The notes: generated from the letters alone by a model not told the origin. A stretch of 64,000 nucleotides of DNA from Rebecca billardiae RCC1528 (GCA_965240325.2 OZ251242.1:868001-932000), one strand, 5' to 3'; shown: positions 49,613 through 60,064, counted from the first letter of the stretch. Program-made: numbers and translations.

Positions 49613-51886
49613 ATGAGCGGCTGGTCAGCTTTGCGGCGGACCAGCTGGTGGGCGAATGCAGCCCTTCTCGCACTCGCGGCCAGTACGCGCAGCGCCGACC
49701 TTCAGCCGCGTTCGGCTGTCCTCATCCTGCACCGCGTGCTGTCGGATGATGAGGCGGCCGTTCATTCCGAGCAGCCACTCCCGGACGCGACCGACTCGTT
49801 CGAGCAGCTGCTCGGAGTGCGCTCCACAACGTACCGCGCCTCGCGCTTGTCCACCGTCGTGGACGAGGCGTTCCCCGAACTTGCACGCACGCTGAGCAGC
49901 ACGAGTCTCGGTACTCGGCAGCAGATCGGCCGATTGGCGATCATGCACGTGCACGGGGGCGTGTGCGCAGACGCTGGGCAGCAGCTGGTGGACGCAGGCG
50001 CGCTTCGTGCGCTCGCCGCTTCGGGCGGCGCGTTTCTGTCGGCCGAGGTCGGCGATGGCGAGCTCTCCGTGCGCTCGAGCATTCTGATCTCGCCGCCGCG
50101 ACACCCTGTGTGGCTCGAGCTCGCTCTGGCGACGGCGCGCGCCGAGCACAACGGCAGCAGCAGCCGGTGCGTGGAGCACGCCCTTGGTCCGGGCGCGGGC
50201 GTGCTCACACGCGCGTGGACGGAGGCGTGCCTCCGACGCGCGCCTGCCCTCGGCGACGTGCAGCTGCACCCCGGGCTCCTTGACGGCTCGATTGCGAGAC
50301 CGACCGCAGCAGCAGGACAGCACCTCAGCTCGGGCGCTGAGCTCGCCGCTTTGCCCGCGCCGCCGCTCCGGTGCCACGTCCAAGCGCCGTCGCGACGGTC
50401 GGAACGAGCGCACAGACCCGCGGGTCGCTGCAGCCAGTGGCCTCGCGCCCGGCTCGTGCATCCCATGCGCATCCGCCAGGGCCGCCTCAAGGCGCTCATG
50501 CATGCTCCCGCGCCGCTCCCGCCGAACGGCACCGCGCTGCGCTACACCGGGGCGCAGTTCATGAGCGGCGTCCGCGTGGGCGGGCGCGAGTACTTCAGCG
50601 CGCGGCTGTGCACCCACATGTGCCACGACTTTGCGCGCATCGTCGCGTCGACGCTCGCCACGGGCAACCTCGCGTGCGCCAAGGCGAGGTGCACGTGGAC
50701 GCGGGCGCGCGAGCACGTCGTCCCCCTTGCATACGCGCAGACGGGCAAATTCTTCAACGGGCCGGAGGACGCACGGCTCGACGTGCTCGCCGGCCAGCTG
50801 TTTGCGCTCGTCAACGTGCCCGCCGAGGGCTGCTCGAAGCCGGGCGGCTTTCTGACGGTGCGCGACATGGCCCTCGTCGCGCTCGGCCAGGTGGCGCGCG
50901 CTTCAGAGGCGGAAGGGCTGCCTGCTGCGCCGCTGCAAACGTGCCGCGTTCGTGTGCCGCACGGCGCGCGCTGCCAGAGTGAGAAGAACTGGGGGTCGCT
51001 GGTGGCGGGCAACGAGCTCTACGTGGTGTACTCGCTCGCCCCCTTCCAGGTGCTGCGCATCGACCCGAGCAGCTGCCGCGCCGAGCCGCTGCCGGCCGGC
51101 ACGCCGCTTCGGCCGCACCCCTCGGTGCTGCGCGGAAGCACGCGGTACGTGCACGGCATGCGCGTCGCCGGGGGCGACGTCTACTGGGCGCTCGCGCACA
51201 CGCGCGCCGAGCGCGGCGGGAAGGGCGACAAGAAGGACGCGCCTCCGGCGTACGCCCATGTGGTTGTCGCCGTGCTCGTGCGGCGGCCCACCGCGGCGGG
51301 CAGCCACGAGCCGCGCCGCTCATTCGAGCTCCTTGGCGTCTCTGCGCCGATCATCGTGGCAGGGCTGGGAGCGGCACAGGGCGAGCGCGGTGCCTTCCGC
51401 GCGCGCGAGTACGTGCACTCAATTGTGGCGTACGAGCGCGGCGTGGCGAATGTCACCCTGCACCAGGTGACCAAGTCTGGGCTGAACATGCGCGCCAGCC
51501 TGGTTGGTGTGCCCGACGTCCTGCAGGCCATCTACGACCAGCACAGGCGCGACAGCGAGGTCACGAACCCTGACCATGCTGCTGCAGGGGCACACCGCGA
51601 CACCGACGCTGTCGAGGTCAAGAACGCTCTTGACCTCGAATCGGCGGAGGAGTTGGCGTCGTCTGCCGAGTGCGAGGCCTGGCTGTGTGCGCTGGGAAGA
51701 CCGCGCGACGAAGCGCCGCCCGTGGACGCACGGCCGCCGAGGCCCAGGGTCCTGGACTGCATCACGGATCCGACTCTGACTGGTCCGCGCACCTCCCTCG
51801 GTCACGGATCAGCGCAGTCCGCCGCTCGGATGAGCACACGTGACACGCTGCTTGAAGCCGCCCCGACGCATCAGACTACATCATAA
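49613..51886 (+). CDS. OCH1-like glycosyltransferase domain plus propeller-like domain
   Basis: 757 codons from ATG 49613, with a hydrophobic N-terminus (WANAALLALAAS) that could be a signal peptide. Residues 100-125 (GTRQQIGRLAIMHVHGGVCAD) match the core of sugar-binding DXD glycosyltransferases of the OCH1 type, whose usual form is GG-[VI]-Y-x-D-x-D. Here it reads GGVCADAG, so the second Asp is Gly and activity is doubtful. A conserved LHPGLLDG segment follows. The C-terminal half (from about 305) has beta-propeller strands: FMSGVRVGGREYFSA, KFFNGPEDARLDVL, and a GNELYVVYSLAPFQVLRID pattern, as in five-bladed glycan-active proteins. A bifunctional Golgi or secreted glycan protein is inferred. 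The last 100 residues are low complexity. Confidence 0.55.
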   Translation: MSGWSALRRTSWWANAALLALAASTRSADLQPRSAVLILHRVLSDDEAAVHSEQPLPDATDSFEQLLGVRSTTYRASRLSTVVDEAFPELARTLSSTSLGTRQQIGRLAIMHVHGGVCADAGQQLVDAGALRALAASGGAFLSAEVGDGELSVRSSILISPPRHPVWLELALATARAEHNGSSSRCVEHALGPGAGVLTRAWTEACLRRAPALGDVQLHPGLLDGSIARPTAAAGQHLSSGAELAALPAPPLRCHVQAPSRRSERAHRPAGRCSQWPRARLVHPMRIRQGRLKALMHAPAPLPPNGTALRYTGAQFMSGVRVGGREYFSARLCTHMCHDFARIVASTLATGNLACAKARCTWTRAREHVVPLAYAQTGKFFNGPEDARLDVLAGQLFALVNVPAEGCSKPGGFLTVRDMALVALGQVARASEAEGLPAAPLQTCRVRVPHGARCQSEKNWGSLVAGNELYVVYSLAPFQVLRIDPSSCRAEPLPAGTPLRPHPSVLRGSTRYVHGMRVAGGDVYWALAHTRAERGGKGDKKDAPPAYAHVVVAVLVRRPTAAGSHEPRRSFELLGVSAPIIVAGLGAAQGERGAFRAREYVHSIVAYERGVANVTLHQVTKSGLNMRASLVGVPDVLQAIYDQHRRDSEVTNPDHAAAGAHRDTDAVEVKNALDLESAEELASSAECEAWLCALGRPRDEAPPVDARPPRPRVLDCITDPTLTGPRTSLGHGSAQSAARMSTRDTLLEAAPTHQTTS

Positions 51887-51916
51887 CAAGTACGACGTCG
51901 TCGTGCGTACTATATA

Positions 51917-52138
51917 TATATGACCGCGTTCCGCGGCGGTCCTTTTCCGTAGAACGGAACGTAGTTCGGGGCCCGCGGTGGCGGTGCCACCCTCCGTCGC
52001 ACCCTCCGTCGCGATCGAGAGCAGTGGGCCCGCCCGGCCGCGAGCCCGGCAGCGAGTAGACTCCAGCGGCGCGCCGCCGCCCGCCGCGCGGCCGGGCGGG
52101 CCCATCGCAGCCGCCGGCGCGGCGCCGATTGTGTACAG
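51917..52138 (+). repeat. Dispersed repeat X, copy II
   Basis: Diverged match to 1931-2145; shares TATATGACCGCGTTCCGCGG, CCTTTTCCGTAGAACG, GGGCCCGCGGTGGCGGTG, the ACTCCAGCGGCGCGCCGCC block and GCCGATTGTGTACAG. Confidence 0.75.
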
Positions 52139-52221
52139 TCGAAGTCATGGCCGACTGAGATCGTCGGCACGCGCTGCTGCTGCGAGATCGTCGGCGTCGG
52201 CACGCGCTGCTGCTGCGAGGG

Positions 52222-52982
52222 CTACTCGCTCGCCAGCTGACCGAGGCACTCGAGCAAGCCAAGGTATGAGCACGCCTCGTCGCAGCCAGCCAGGGCCTCC
52301 ATGATTTTGTACAGCACCTCGCACGCGTCCTGCTGCTGCTGCCCAAACGCCGTTGTCCACCGACAGACCTCCGCGATCGCGTCGTGGAGCGGCTCGAGCA
52401 AGCTGCGCGTCGGCCCCACCTCGCTGGGCCACTCGCACTGTTGACATGCGCGAGCGCCAGCGAGCGCATGCTGGACACGATGGGGTTGGTGGACTGCTCA
52501 GCCGCGGCAGATGTGGTGAGCGAGACGATGGAAGGGCACGCGAGCAGCGCCGCCAGCAGCGAGCTGAGGTAGCACGTGACGCCTAGGTTGAGCCGTGCCC
52601 AGCAGGCTGAGCGCCAGCCGGCCGGGCGCCCCCGCTGCGGCTGTGCAGTGTGCTTGCTCTGCAGCGGGCATTTCCCCGTCGAGCGCGGCGAGTGCCGTGA
52701 AGCGGCTGCCAGCTGTTGGGCCGGGTGAGGAGGAGGGAGGGGCCTGGCCTGCGGGGCGCGTGGTGAAGTCGGTGATCAACCGCGCCGCGCCGCCGCTGCC
52801 GAGTGCGCCCTCCGCCTCCAGCACGTTGCGAACCTGGCCGAGGAGCGTCTTGATCGCATGAATCGACACGCGGTACTCGCTCGCGGCTCCGGTGATGGTC
52901 TGCTTGTGCCTGGCGACGGAGATGGCGGCAGCGGTGCTCTGCAGCGTGTTTTTGCCCACCCTCGTCACTGTCGTATCATCAT
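52222..52982 (-). pseudogene. Ubiquitin-specific protease (USP) fragment, frameshifted
   Basis: On the minus strand, 52592-52530 reads LNLGVTCYLSSLLAALL, the catalytic Cys box of USP deubiquitinases (usual form NLGNTCYLNS); the Cys codon is at 52574-52572. In a different frame, 52419-52222 contains FGQQQQDACEVLYKIMEAL, matching the downstream QQDA-x-E box of the same family, and then stops. Upstream, 52982-52600 in yet another frame encodes a plausible helical segment (KTLLGQVRNVLEAEGAL). The parts fall in the right order for one USP N-terminal catalytic region but need two frame changes and lack the His box, so this is a broken fragment or, less likely, exons with unrecognised introns. It sits inside the X-Y element. 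Confidence 0.6.
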
Positions 52983-53338
52983 CCGGGATGCGCGTAGTTT
53001 GCGCGCACGCGAATCTGAATGAGCAGGTCGTACTACCTGAAGCGCTTTCTATCCTTCAGCGGCTCATGATCATATACTACAGTTTACTATGATTTAACGT
53101 GCACACTTGGTTAAACAGTATGATAGCATTGATAAGATTCGATTCAATTACTCAATAATGACGAAGTACTTACGACCCGTGGCTCGATTCCTCCTTAACG
53201 GAGCACTGCTATTGAATATGGCCTTCCCGCCAATTATTATTCGACCCGCCGGGACGGAAAGATCGCTCGTACCGAGATAATATTTCGCGACGACAGCCTA
53301 TCCCTTGCCTTGCCGTTTTTATCGGTTGGCGGTTGGCG

Positions 53339-53640
53339 GCAATCTCATACTTAAAATCGCGCTCGTAACGAACCGTTACGTTAAAGTCACGGCCGGGCTC
53401 ACGTCCCGTCCATCGATTACTTATCGGGATTCAGCTGGGCGCGGTCTTTTTGGCCTGATAGACCTCTCTATGCGATCTCAAAAACTCGAAACTCGGTCTC
53501 CGCCAGCCCTAAAAATCGCCCCCGCCCGTCCCTTTTTTCTTGATGATCATCAAATTAATAATAAGATCTTTTTTAGAAACGTGGTTCGGGCCCGCAGTGC
53601 GGGCTCCACGCTGCGCGCTCCGGCCCTGCACCGCCGGGCC
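53339..53640 (+). repeat. Dispersed repeat Y, copy II
   Basis: Diverged match to 3312-3613, with an insertion of ATCATCAAATTAATAATA-type sequence near 53545. It ends with the CTCCACGCTGCGCGCTC block and CCGGGCC. Immediately followed, after about 45 bp, by the truncated DIRS element. Confidence 0.75.
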
Positions 53641-53685
53641 AATGGCCAATGGGGCCATAAACACTGTGCATGCATATTTAGTAGA

Positions 53686-54622
53686 TCAGTAGAAAATCGT
53701 CGAGGTAGTTGACTAGTGCCACTACCCCGTCGGGAGCGATTGCCATGAAGGCCCGGCGAACTGCATCTCCGACCAGTGAAAATACATACGGCGCACTCTT
53801 TGCCCCGAAAGGCATGCGAGTCATGTGGCAGAACCCATCCTGCCAGGCAAAGCCCAAGTGTCGCCAGTCGTCTGGACGGAGATGAATGTGTGGGAACGCA
53901 CTTTTAATGTCCACCTTCGCCATCCAATAACCTGGCTGCAGAGCCTTACACGCGTGATTCACTTCGCGGTAGCGAAACGGAATATCGGGTATAGTTTCGT
54001 TCAACCCGGAGCGCCGACAGTCAAATATCATGCGGATTTCATCGTACGAGCCGTGTTTCGGGACCACCCCGAGAGGTGTGACACAGAGCCGGTCGTGCCT
54101 GACTGAGCCGTCGGGGAGGGGCGTAAAAACAGAGCGATCTGGTTCAGCTTGCACCGCCCATCCGTTTTTGAGCCAGTCCTCGACCTGGTCTGCTGCCTTG
54201 TCTCGATGTTTGTGCACTGAATCATAATTGTACTGATCACAATGGGCGAGGCTGCTCTGCGCTAACGAGTGTGTTGGATCGTCGCCTCCCGCCGACGCCA
54301 GTCCTGGGAAGCAGCTAAAACCGCTGTACACACATGCCACCACGTATCTTGTAACATGTGCTGCCTCGTCGGTGCTGTCGCCTGGCGGGAGGAGCTGCCG
54401 CCAACTCGCCCGTGCGTCGAAGAGCGGGCAGCCTCGGTAGATTTTATCGTAAAATTGACTGTGCTGGCACGCACAGTCGTAACATGCTAGACTACACACT
54501 GGACATTGTGGAATTGGCTCAGGGGGGTTGAGCAGGGGGTCGTCGGATATTGCTGAGGGGATGTTGCAACTATCTTGCCGGGCGGGATTACTTGCTGGTG
54601 AGGTTACGGTCGAATGATCGGG
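53686..54622 (-). pseudogene. Truncated DIRS reverse transcriptase
   Basis: The frame opens at 54622, directly after a TAG in the same frame, and runs without an ATG through a Cys-rich N-terminus (CPVCSLACYDCACQ). RT blocks seen: AKVDIKSAFPHIHL, TRMPFGAKSAPYVF and YLDDFLLI. Beyond 53686 flanking sequence adds a stop at 53678. The thumb, RNase H and recombinase are lost, so no functional enzyme is expected. Confidence 0.85.
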
Positions 54623-54630
54623 CTAGTGGA

Positions 54631-56151
54631 CTAGCCGTCCGTTTTGGCTCTCCCCTTCGGATCCCTGCCCGGCTTGTCGCTGCCGCACCTCGGACAATAT
54701 TTGACATCCCTGCTGAATTTCCCCTGACAACGTGTGCATTTGTGTGCGAATTTGCATTTACTGTATGAGCAGCCTCCCGGTTTGTTGAATAGGCGGCAGA
54801 TCGGCCCGCCGTCTCCACCGCCCCCTGACTCGTGCGGGCCGCGGAAATTATGCTTCGTGATGGCCGTAGTCATTGCCTCAGAGTTGAAAGCATACTGCAG
54901 TTCGCCCATTAAGCCGGTCTCCCCCGCGTGCATCCGCACTAATTCGTCGTACGCCACGGCTGTTTGTGGGTTGTGATTCCGAGACATAGACGCCACTCGC
55001 TCAAGGTGCTCGAGGGCTGCCTTGAGGATGGAGCCCATGTCCGCCTGGTGTTGGTTGCGAAGAAACCGAGAGTATGCTATGACAAAATCTTCGAGTGTGC
55101 GAATGCGCCGTGCCGCTCGCACGCTAAACTTCGTTTGCACTGATCCATCAGCCCCGTGTGTGATTTGTGCATCGTCCAGCATGTTTGCTGTCTGGGGCAG
55201 ATAAGCCTGCAGAGCCACAATCGGGGCGATCGCTTGCCCTGTCAGTGCTTGCTGCAGCGAATTTTGGATGGCTAAATTCGACAATGGCCCCGGGCCAGCC
55301 AAGGGTCCTCCCATGCCCCCTAGCTGTGGTGGTATCGACTGTAGTAGCCCGGCTCCCCGGAGGCTATCCTCGCCCGCCCGAGAGCCAGATTGTGACTCGC
55401 CCTCGCTGCCGGCTAGTGTCCCTCTGCGACTCTTGCCGCCTCGATGCTTGGGCCTGCGCCGTCTCTTTTTCGTGACCGGAGTGACTTCGGTTTCCCGATC
55501 AGAAAGGAACTCGTCGTCTTCATACTCTCCCCTCGGAATGTCATCGTCCGTATCTTCGCCTAATTCGGAATCACTGCCTGAGTCATCACCATCTTGGTCG
55601 GGCTCTGGCGTGGCTGCCCTCTGTCGTTTATTCGACGGGGGCCCTTGCCTGAGTTGTCGACCTTCATCTGCCTGGCCTTTCCGTTTCTTGTCAGCACCGG
55701 CTGCACGGTTTGCAACCGGCGGGGTTGACTGTGCTGCCTTTGCACGACGGGCGTTGTTTTCCTGCGCGCGAGAACCACCCCGAGTCTCGGCCCTGGTGGC
55801 GCGCGGGCGGGCGGCAGCTCCTGCTCGCCCCGCCTGTGATCCTTTCCGCCCTCTCCTTGCGTTGGGATCTACTTCATAGTCAACGTCGTTCCTCGTTTGG
55901 GGGACGATATCCTCCACCTGGAGAGGTGGTTCAATCGTTCTGATCGCCCGACCCTCCTGGAAAGTAGTCACTTCCTGGTCATCGTCATCCTGATCATCCA
56001 CCTCCGAATCGTTTTCCCCCCGGTGATCCGAATCGTTCGCCTCACGGATCGGTACCTTCTTCCTTGTTGATGGCCCGCGGCGCGCCGCCTGTTTAGGCGC
56101 GGCCCGGCCCCCTTGGTTACGCGTAGTTTTGGAAACAGAAGCTTTAGTCAT
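54631..56151 (-). CDS. DIRS-like element gag-type protein
   Basis: 506 codons from ATG 56151. The first 270 residues are highly charged and low complexity (acidic DDQDDDDQE, basic KKRRRRPKHR). The middle (about 300-420) is a more regular helical region with SVRAARRIRTLEDFVIAYSR. The C-terminus carries a CCCH-type zinc knuckle (CRLFNKPGGCSYSKCKFAH) followed by two C-x2-C pairs (CTRC...CPRC), as in gag proteins of DIRS and Ngaro elements, where it would bind the element RNA. The TAG at 54633 is only 8 nt before the RT frame opens. The frame is intact although the element copy is truncated. Confidence 0.8.
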   Translation of the reverse strand: MTKASVSKTTRNQGGRAAPKQAARRGPSTRKKVPIREANDSDHRGENDSEVDDQDDDDQEVTTFQEGRAIRTIEPPLQVEDIVPQTRNDVDYEVDPNARRGRKGSQAGRAGAAARPRATRAETRGGSRAQENNARRAKAAQSTPPVANRAAGADKKRKGQADEGRQLRQGPPSNKRQRAATPEPDQDGDDSGSDSELGEDTDDDIPRGEYEDDEFLSDRETEVTPVTKKRRRRPKHRGGKSRRGTLAGSEGESQSGSRAGEDSLRGAGLLQSIPPQLGGMGGPLAGPGPLSNLAIQNSLQQALTGQAIAPIVALQAYLPQTANMLDDAQITHGADGSVQTKFSVRAARRIRTLEDFVIAYSRFLRNQHQADMGSILKAALEHLERVASMSRNHNPQTAVAYDELVRMHAGETGLMGELQYAFNSEAMTTAITKHNFRGPHESGGGGDGGPICRLFNKPGGCSYSKCKFAHKCTRCQGKFSRDVKYCPRCGSDKPGRDPKGRAKTDG

Positions 56152-57189
56152 ATTTGCCTTACGCAGGACCCCAGTCGGGGATAGTGCGGTCCGTTTGCTC
56201 CTACTGCTGCCGCTGACAGTAAGAGGGCTGTTCTTTTTTCAACGTGACAGCGAGTTCGCCACTCTCTCTGCTCCACGGCGACGTATTCAGGGGATTTATT
56301 ACCCGCCCCCCTAACCCAGTATCGGCCGACTGCCACTGAGGGGTGCTCCACGGCTTGCACCCAGCGGGAATTGTTCCCCCGACAGGGACACAGACAGAAG
56401 ATAAAGATGGGTCGCATCTGAATCGTCAGTCGGCGTCCCTACCGGGGGGTGGGTCTAAGTGAGTCGTGGGGGTTGGGCAAGCGGCGGTACCGCCCCCCTA
56501 CACCCCGCGAGTCACCAGCACAGAGGCTGAACAGTGAACCGCTACTGGAGTGGCTTTTGATTGAATGTCAACAGCCTACTCTTTCATGTTTATTGAATGT
56601 CCAGCGCAGCCCTCTCAGCTCAGTTCATGATGTTTTGGCTCGGTAGTCGGTTGTATCAGCGGTACTTGTCAACTCCAGAGGGAAAGACTTTGGGCCCACT
56701 ACAGGCTTTCAAGACTCTCTACCCCGAGCAGATCGTTCCCCATACTGTATACCCTATGCATCGATTGTTGATCGGCTGAGTAAATCAACTGGGCGGCGCT
56801 CGCGAGCAGTTCCGCAAACACAGTGTCGTCACTCAACCTCCACAGCCTGATGCAGGAGGCCCCACTACCTCGATCGTCACTGTAACGTGGGATTTAACAT
56901 CGTCAACTCCAAGGAAAGCTTCTAAGCCTGCCAAACCCGTACTTGAGTGGCTTCCTTCCCACCCTGGGCTTGCTCTGTGCGTGCGTACACTCATCGTATG
57001 TGGTTCCACTGATGAGTGCGTCCGCTGCAAGGTCCAGTGTAGTTAGGCGCGCTGGGCCGAGCTCGCGAGCCACCGCAGACACAGCATCGTCACTCAACAC
57101 GATTGTTCAACGCAGCTGTCGAGACTCTCGACCCGGAGGATACAATGTATGTCGCCCTCTATACAATGTCAATCTTAACCAAACCAACA
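56152..57189. other. 5' flank of DIRS copy 1, no gene recognised
   Basis: Probably contains the element's 5' terminal sequence, but no inverted or split repeat could be matched by eye. A short degenerate duplication links 56812-56838 and 57071-57097 (both end CACTCAAC after ACACAG-x-TCGT). Short minus frames here (for example around 57100-56903) are unconvincing. Confidence 0.4.
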
Positions 57190-58537
57190 AAAAGAGCTTT
57201 GATTCCTACTGTGCGGGGGGGAGCGACCCTGCTCTTCAGCCGGCATGCCGCCTTCAAGCCTCCCTCCCCAAGATAGGTGCCAGCCCCCTCCTTCGAAGCG
57301 CGACGCAAACACGTGCGCTTGGGTGGGCACGCGCACAGATGCGCCGGCGCAAGGCGCAACCCCGCGCCCGTCCACTCTCCGCGCCAGGGGCGCGGCGCAG
57401 GAGGTGCGCCCGGCCGCAAGACTTCGCCGCAGGACGAAATGGCTGCCACTCGGTGCGGCGACCGTCGATAGGTTGCCTCTGCCCGCTGCTCGGGGGCCGC
57501 ACCCGGCCACGGTCCTCGTGCGGCGTGTGATCCTCGTGTGTCGCACGAGCCTCTGCCTTCGTGGGCTCCGCGTTTGGTCCCGGCTCCGCCTGTCCTCTCC
57601 CTTCTGCACTGGCGCGCGCGCGCGCGCGCGGCGGCGATGACTGATCGTACTTCACACTCTTCCTGTCGCGCGACAGTGTACCTCTGCATCATACGTATTG
57701 CCCGTACGGCTGCATCCAAGTACGTTTGTACGTCCTGGATGTTCCATTTGCCAGCTACCTCTCTCCGAGGCCTCACGCGTTCGGCTGCCTACTGGGCCCT
57801 TGGCTGCCAGCTACGATCCGAATGGTGTCTCTCCTTGCGCGCGCGCGCGACGCGCGCGGCGCCGCCAACTCTGGTGAGAGCCTCCGCCTGGATCCTGCCT
57901 TACTGCCGGCCTCTACCGGCCGTCAATGGCCATGTTGCCAAGGGCCGCCGACGGTTGGCCCGACTAAAGTTCTCGTTAGACACTGTGGTCTAAGAGGGGT
58001 TAGTCGGATAGAATAACACTGCTAGTCCTCAGCTGGCAAACTACCGCGCGCGCGCGCGCGCGCGCCTAAGTTCCCGCTCCCCCCACTGCGTCCTTGCTTT
58101 TATGGGCGGCCCCCGACCGGAACGAGTGTGGGGGCGGACGCCCGGGCCTTTCAGCCCGAGCGCCCTTGTTATTGTTAGTGGCTTTGCCTCCGCCATCTCC
58201 TTACGCGAGCAAGCAGAAAGCAGAGGCTCACCGCGAGACGAGGTTCATCGACGTTTGTACATTTGACCTCGGCTTCGCGGGAGTGGTCGATTGGTGGGCC
58301 CAACGTTTGTTCAAGCAAGTTACAGTGTCTCTGAACTTGTGGGCGGTCTAGTCTTGATATTGATGTTGATGCCGAACCAGCAATGTTCCATCCGATGATT
58401 CGTCCGCTTTCTTTGGGGCAGAGTCGGACTCCATGGTCACCGCTGAAGTAAGCGATAGTATATGCTTGTTCGTCATTGTCTTTTGCCAGGGACCCACTGA
58501 CTGTGGATACCTTGGGCAACAGACAACGATTCCCCCA
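57190..58537 (+). repeat. 1.35 kb direct duplication, unit 1
   Basis: From AAAAGAGCTTTGATTCC to CGATTCCCCCA it is repeated at 58710-60064. The only differences noticed are a 7-bp GGCAACT insertion in unit 2 (about 59387) and one base (CTAGTCTTGAT versus CTAGTCTGGAT). It contains GC-only runs (about 57611-57630 and 58046-58064). Minus-strand frames near 57776-57640 (NIQDVQTYLDAAVRAIRMMQ) and 58500-58350 look less random than background, but no family is recognised. Confidence 0.9.
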
Positions 58538-58709
58538 CGATTCCTTTCCTACGGCGAAAAGAAAAAGCGCTGGCAACCAAAATTGTCGGTCCATTGATTA
58601 ACAAGGTTGGTTGATGAAGCCGTTTTCATTTGCTTCAACAGGCTCGGCTTGCTCGCCGGAAAAGATGGAATTCCGTAACAACGAAAATGAATGCGGGCGG
58701 GTGGGAGGG
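58538..58709. other. 172-bp spacer between the duplicated units
   Basis: Unique sequence in the window, moderately AT-rich, separating the two direct repeats. No gene. Confidence 0.5.
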
Positions 58710-60064
58710 AAAAGAGCTTTGATTCCTACTGTGCGGGGGGGAGCGACCCTGCTCTTCAGCCGGCATGCCGCCTTCAAGCCTCCCTCCCCAAGATAGGTGC
58801 CAGCCCCCTCCTTCGAAGCGCGACGCAAACACGTGCGCTTGGGTGGGCACGCGCACAGATGCGCCGGCGCAAGGCGCAACCCCGCGCCCGTCCACTCTCC
58901 GCGCCAGGGGCGCGGCGCAGGAGGTGCGCCCGGCCGCAAGACTTCGCCGCAGGACGAAATGGCTGCCACTCGGTGCGGCGACCGTCGATAGGTTGCCTCT
59001 GCCCGCTGCTCGGGGGCCGCACCCGGCCACGGTCCTCGTGCGGCGTGTGATCCTCGTGTGTCGCACGAGCCTCTGCCTTCGTGGGCTCCGCGTTTGGTCC
59101 CGGCTCCGCCTGTCCTCTCCCTTCTGCACTGGCGCGCGCGCGCGCGCGCGGCGGCGATGACTGATCGTACTTCACACTCTTCCTGTCGCGCGACAGTGTA
59201 CCTCTGCATCATACGTATTGCCCGTACGGCTGCATCCAAGTACGTTTGTACGTCCTGGATGTTCCATTTGCCAGCTACCTCTCTCCGAGGCCTCACGCGT
59301 TCGGCTGCCTACTGGGCCCTTGGCTGCCAGCTACGATCCGAATGGTGTCTCTCCTTGCGCGCGCGCGCGACGCGCGCGGCGCCGCCAACTGGCAACTCTG
59401 GTGAGAGCCTCCGCCTGGATCCTGCCTTACTGCCGGCCTCTACCGGCCGTCAATGGCCATGTTGCCAAGGGCCGCCGACGGTTGGCCCGACTAAAGTTCT
59501 CGTTAGACACTGTGGTCTAAGAGGGGTTAGTCGGATAGAATAACACTGCTAGTCCTCAGCTGGCAAACTACCGCGCGCGCGCGCGCGCGCGCCTAAGTTC
59601 CCGCTCCCCCCACTGCGTCCTTGCTTTTATGGGCGGCCCCCGACCGGAACGAGTGTGGGGGCGGACGCCCGGGCCTTTCAGCCCGAGCGCCCTTGTTATT
59701 GTTAGTGGCTTTGCCTCCGCCATCTCCTTACGCGAGCAAGCAGAAAGCAGAGGCTCACCGCGAGACGAGGTTCATCGACGTTTGTACATTTGACCTCGGC
59801 TTCGCGGGAGTGGTCGATTGGTGGGCCCAACGTTTGTTCAAGCAAGTTACAGTGTCTCTGAACTTGTGGGCGGTCTAGTCTGGATATTGATGTTGATGCC
59901 GAACCAGCAATGTTCCATCCGATGATTCGTCCGCTTTCTTTGGGGCAGAGTCGGACTCCATGGTCACCGCTGAAGTAAGCGATAGTATATGCTTGTTCGT
60001 CATTGTCTTTTGCCAGGGACCCACTGACTGTGGATACCTTGGGCAACAGACAACGATTCCCCCA
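58710..60064 (+). repeat. 1.35 kb direct duplication, unit 2
   Basis: Second copy of 57190-58537, 1355 bp because of the 7-bp insertion. Read on the minus strand the unit starts TGGGGGAATCG, and the pair lies between the two DIRS copies. It could be terminal repeats of an element or a simple segmental duplication. Confidence 0.9.

Larger units (their letters stand above)
51917..53640. mobile_element. Putative non-autonomous element, copy II, with captured gene fragment
   Basis: Bounded by repeat X (51917-52138) and repeat Y (53339-53640), in the same order, orientation and roughly the same spacing as at 1931-3613 (1724 versus 1683 bp). The inverted copy of the Y end found at the left of copy I is not seen here, so the left boundary is uncertain. 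The interior is unlike that of copy I and holds a broken ubiquitin-specific-protease fragment on the minus strand. The interval 53000-53338 is AT-richer and shows no gene. Confidence 0.5.
53686..56151 (-). mobile_element. DIRS-like retrotransposon copy 1, 3'-truncated
   Basis: Holds a full gag-like frame and the first half of the RT frame in minus orientation. From 53686 to about 55000 it is the same as 62684 to 64000 at a constant offset of 8998 bp, with no difference noticed. The match ends abruptly just after the YLDDFLLI catalytic motif, so RNase H and recombinase are missing. Confidence 0.85.
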
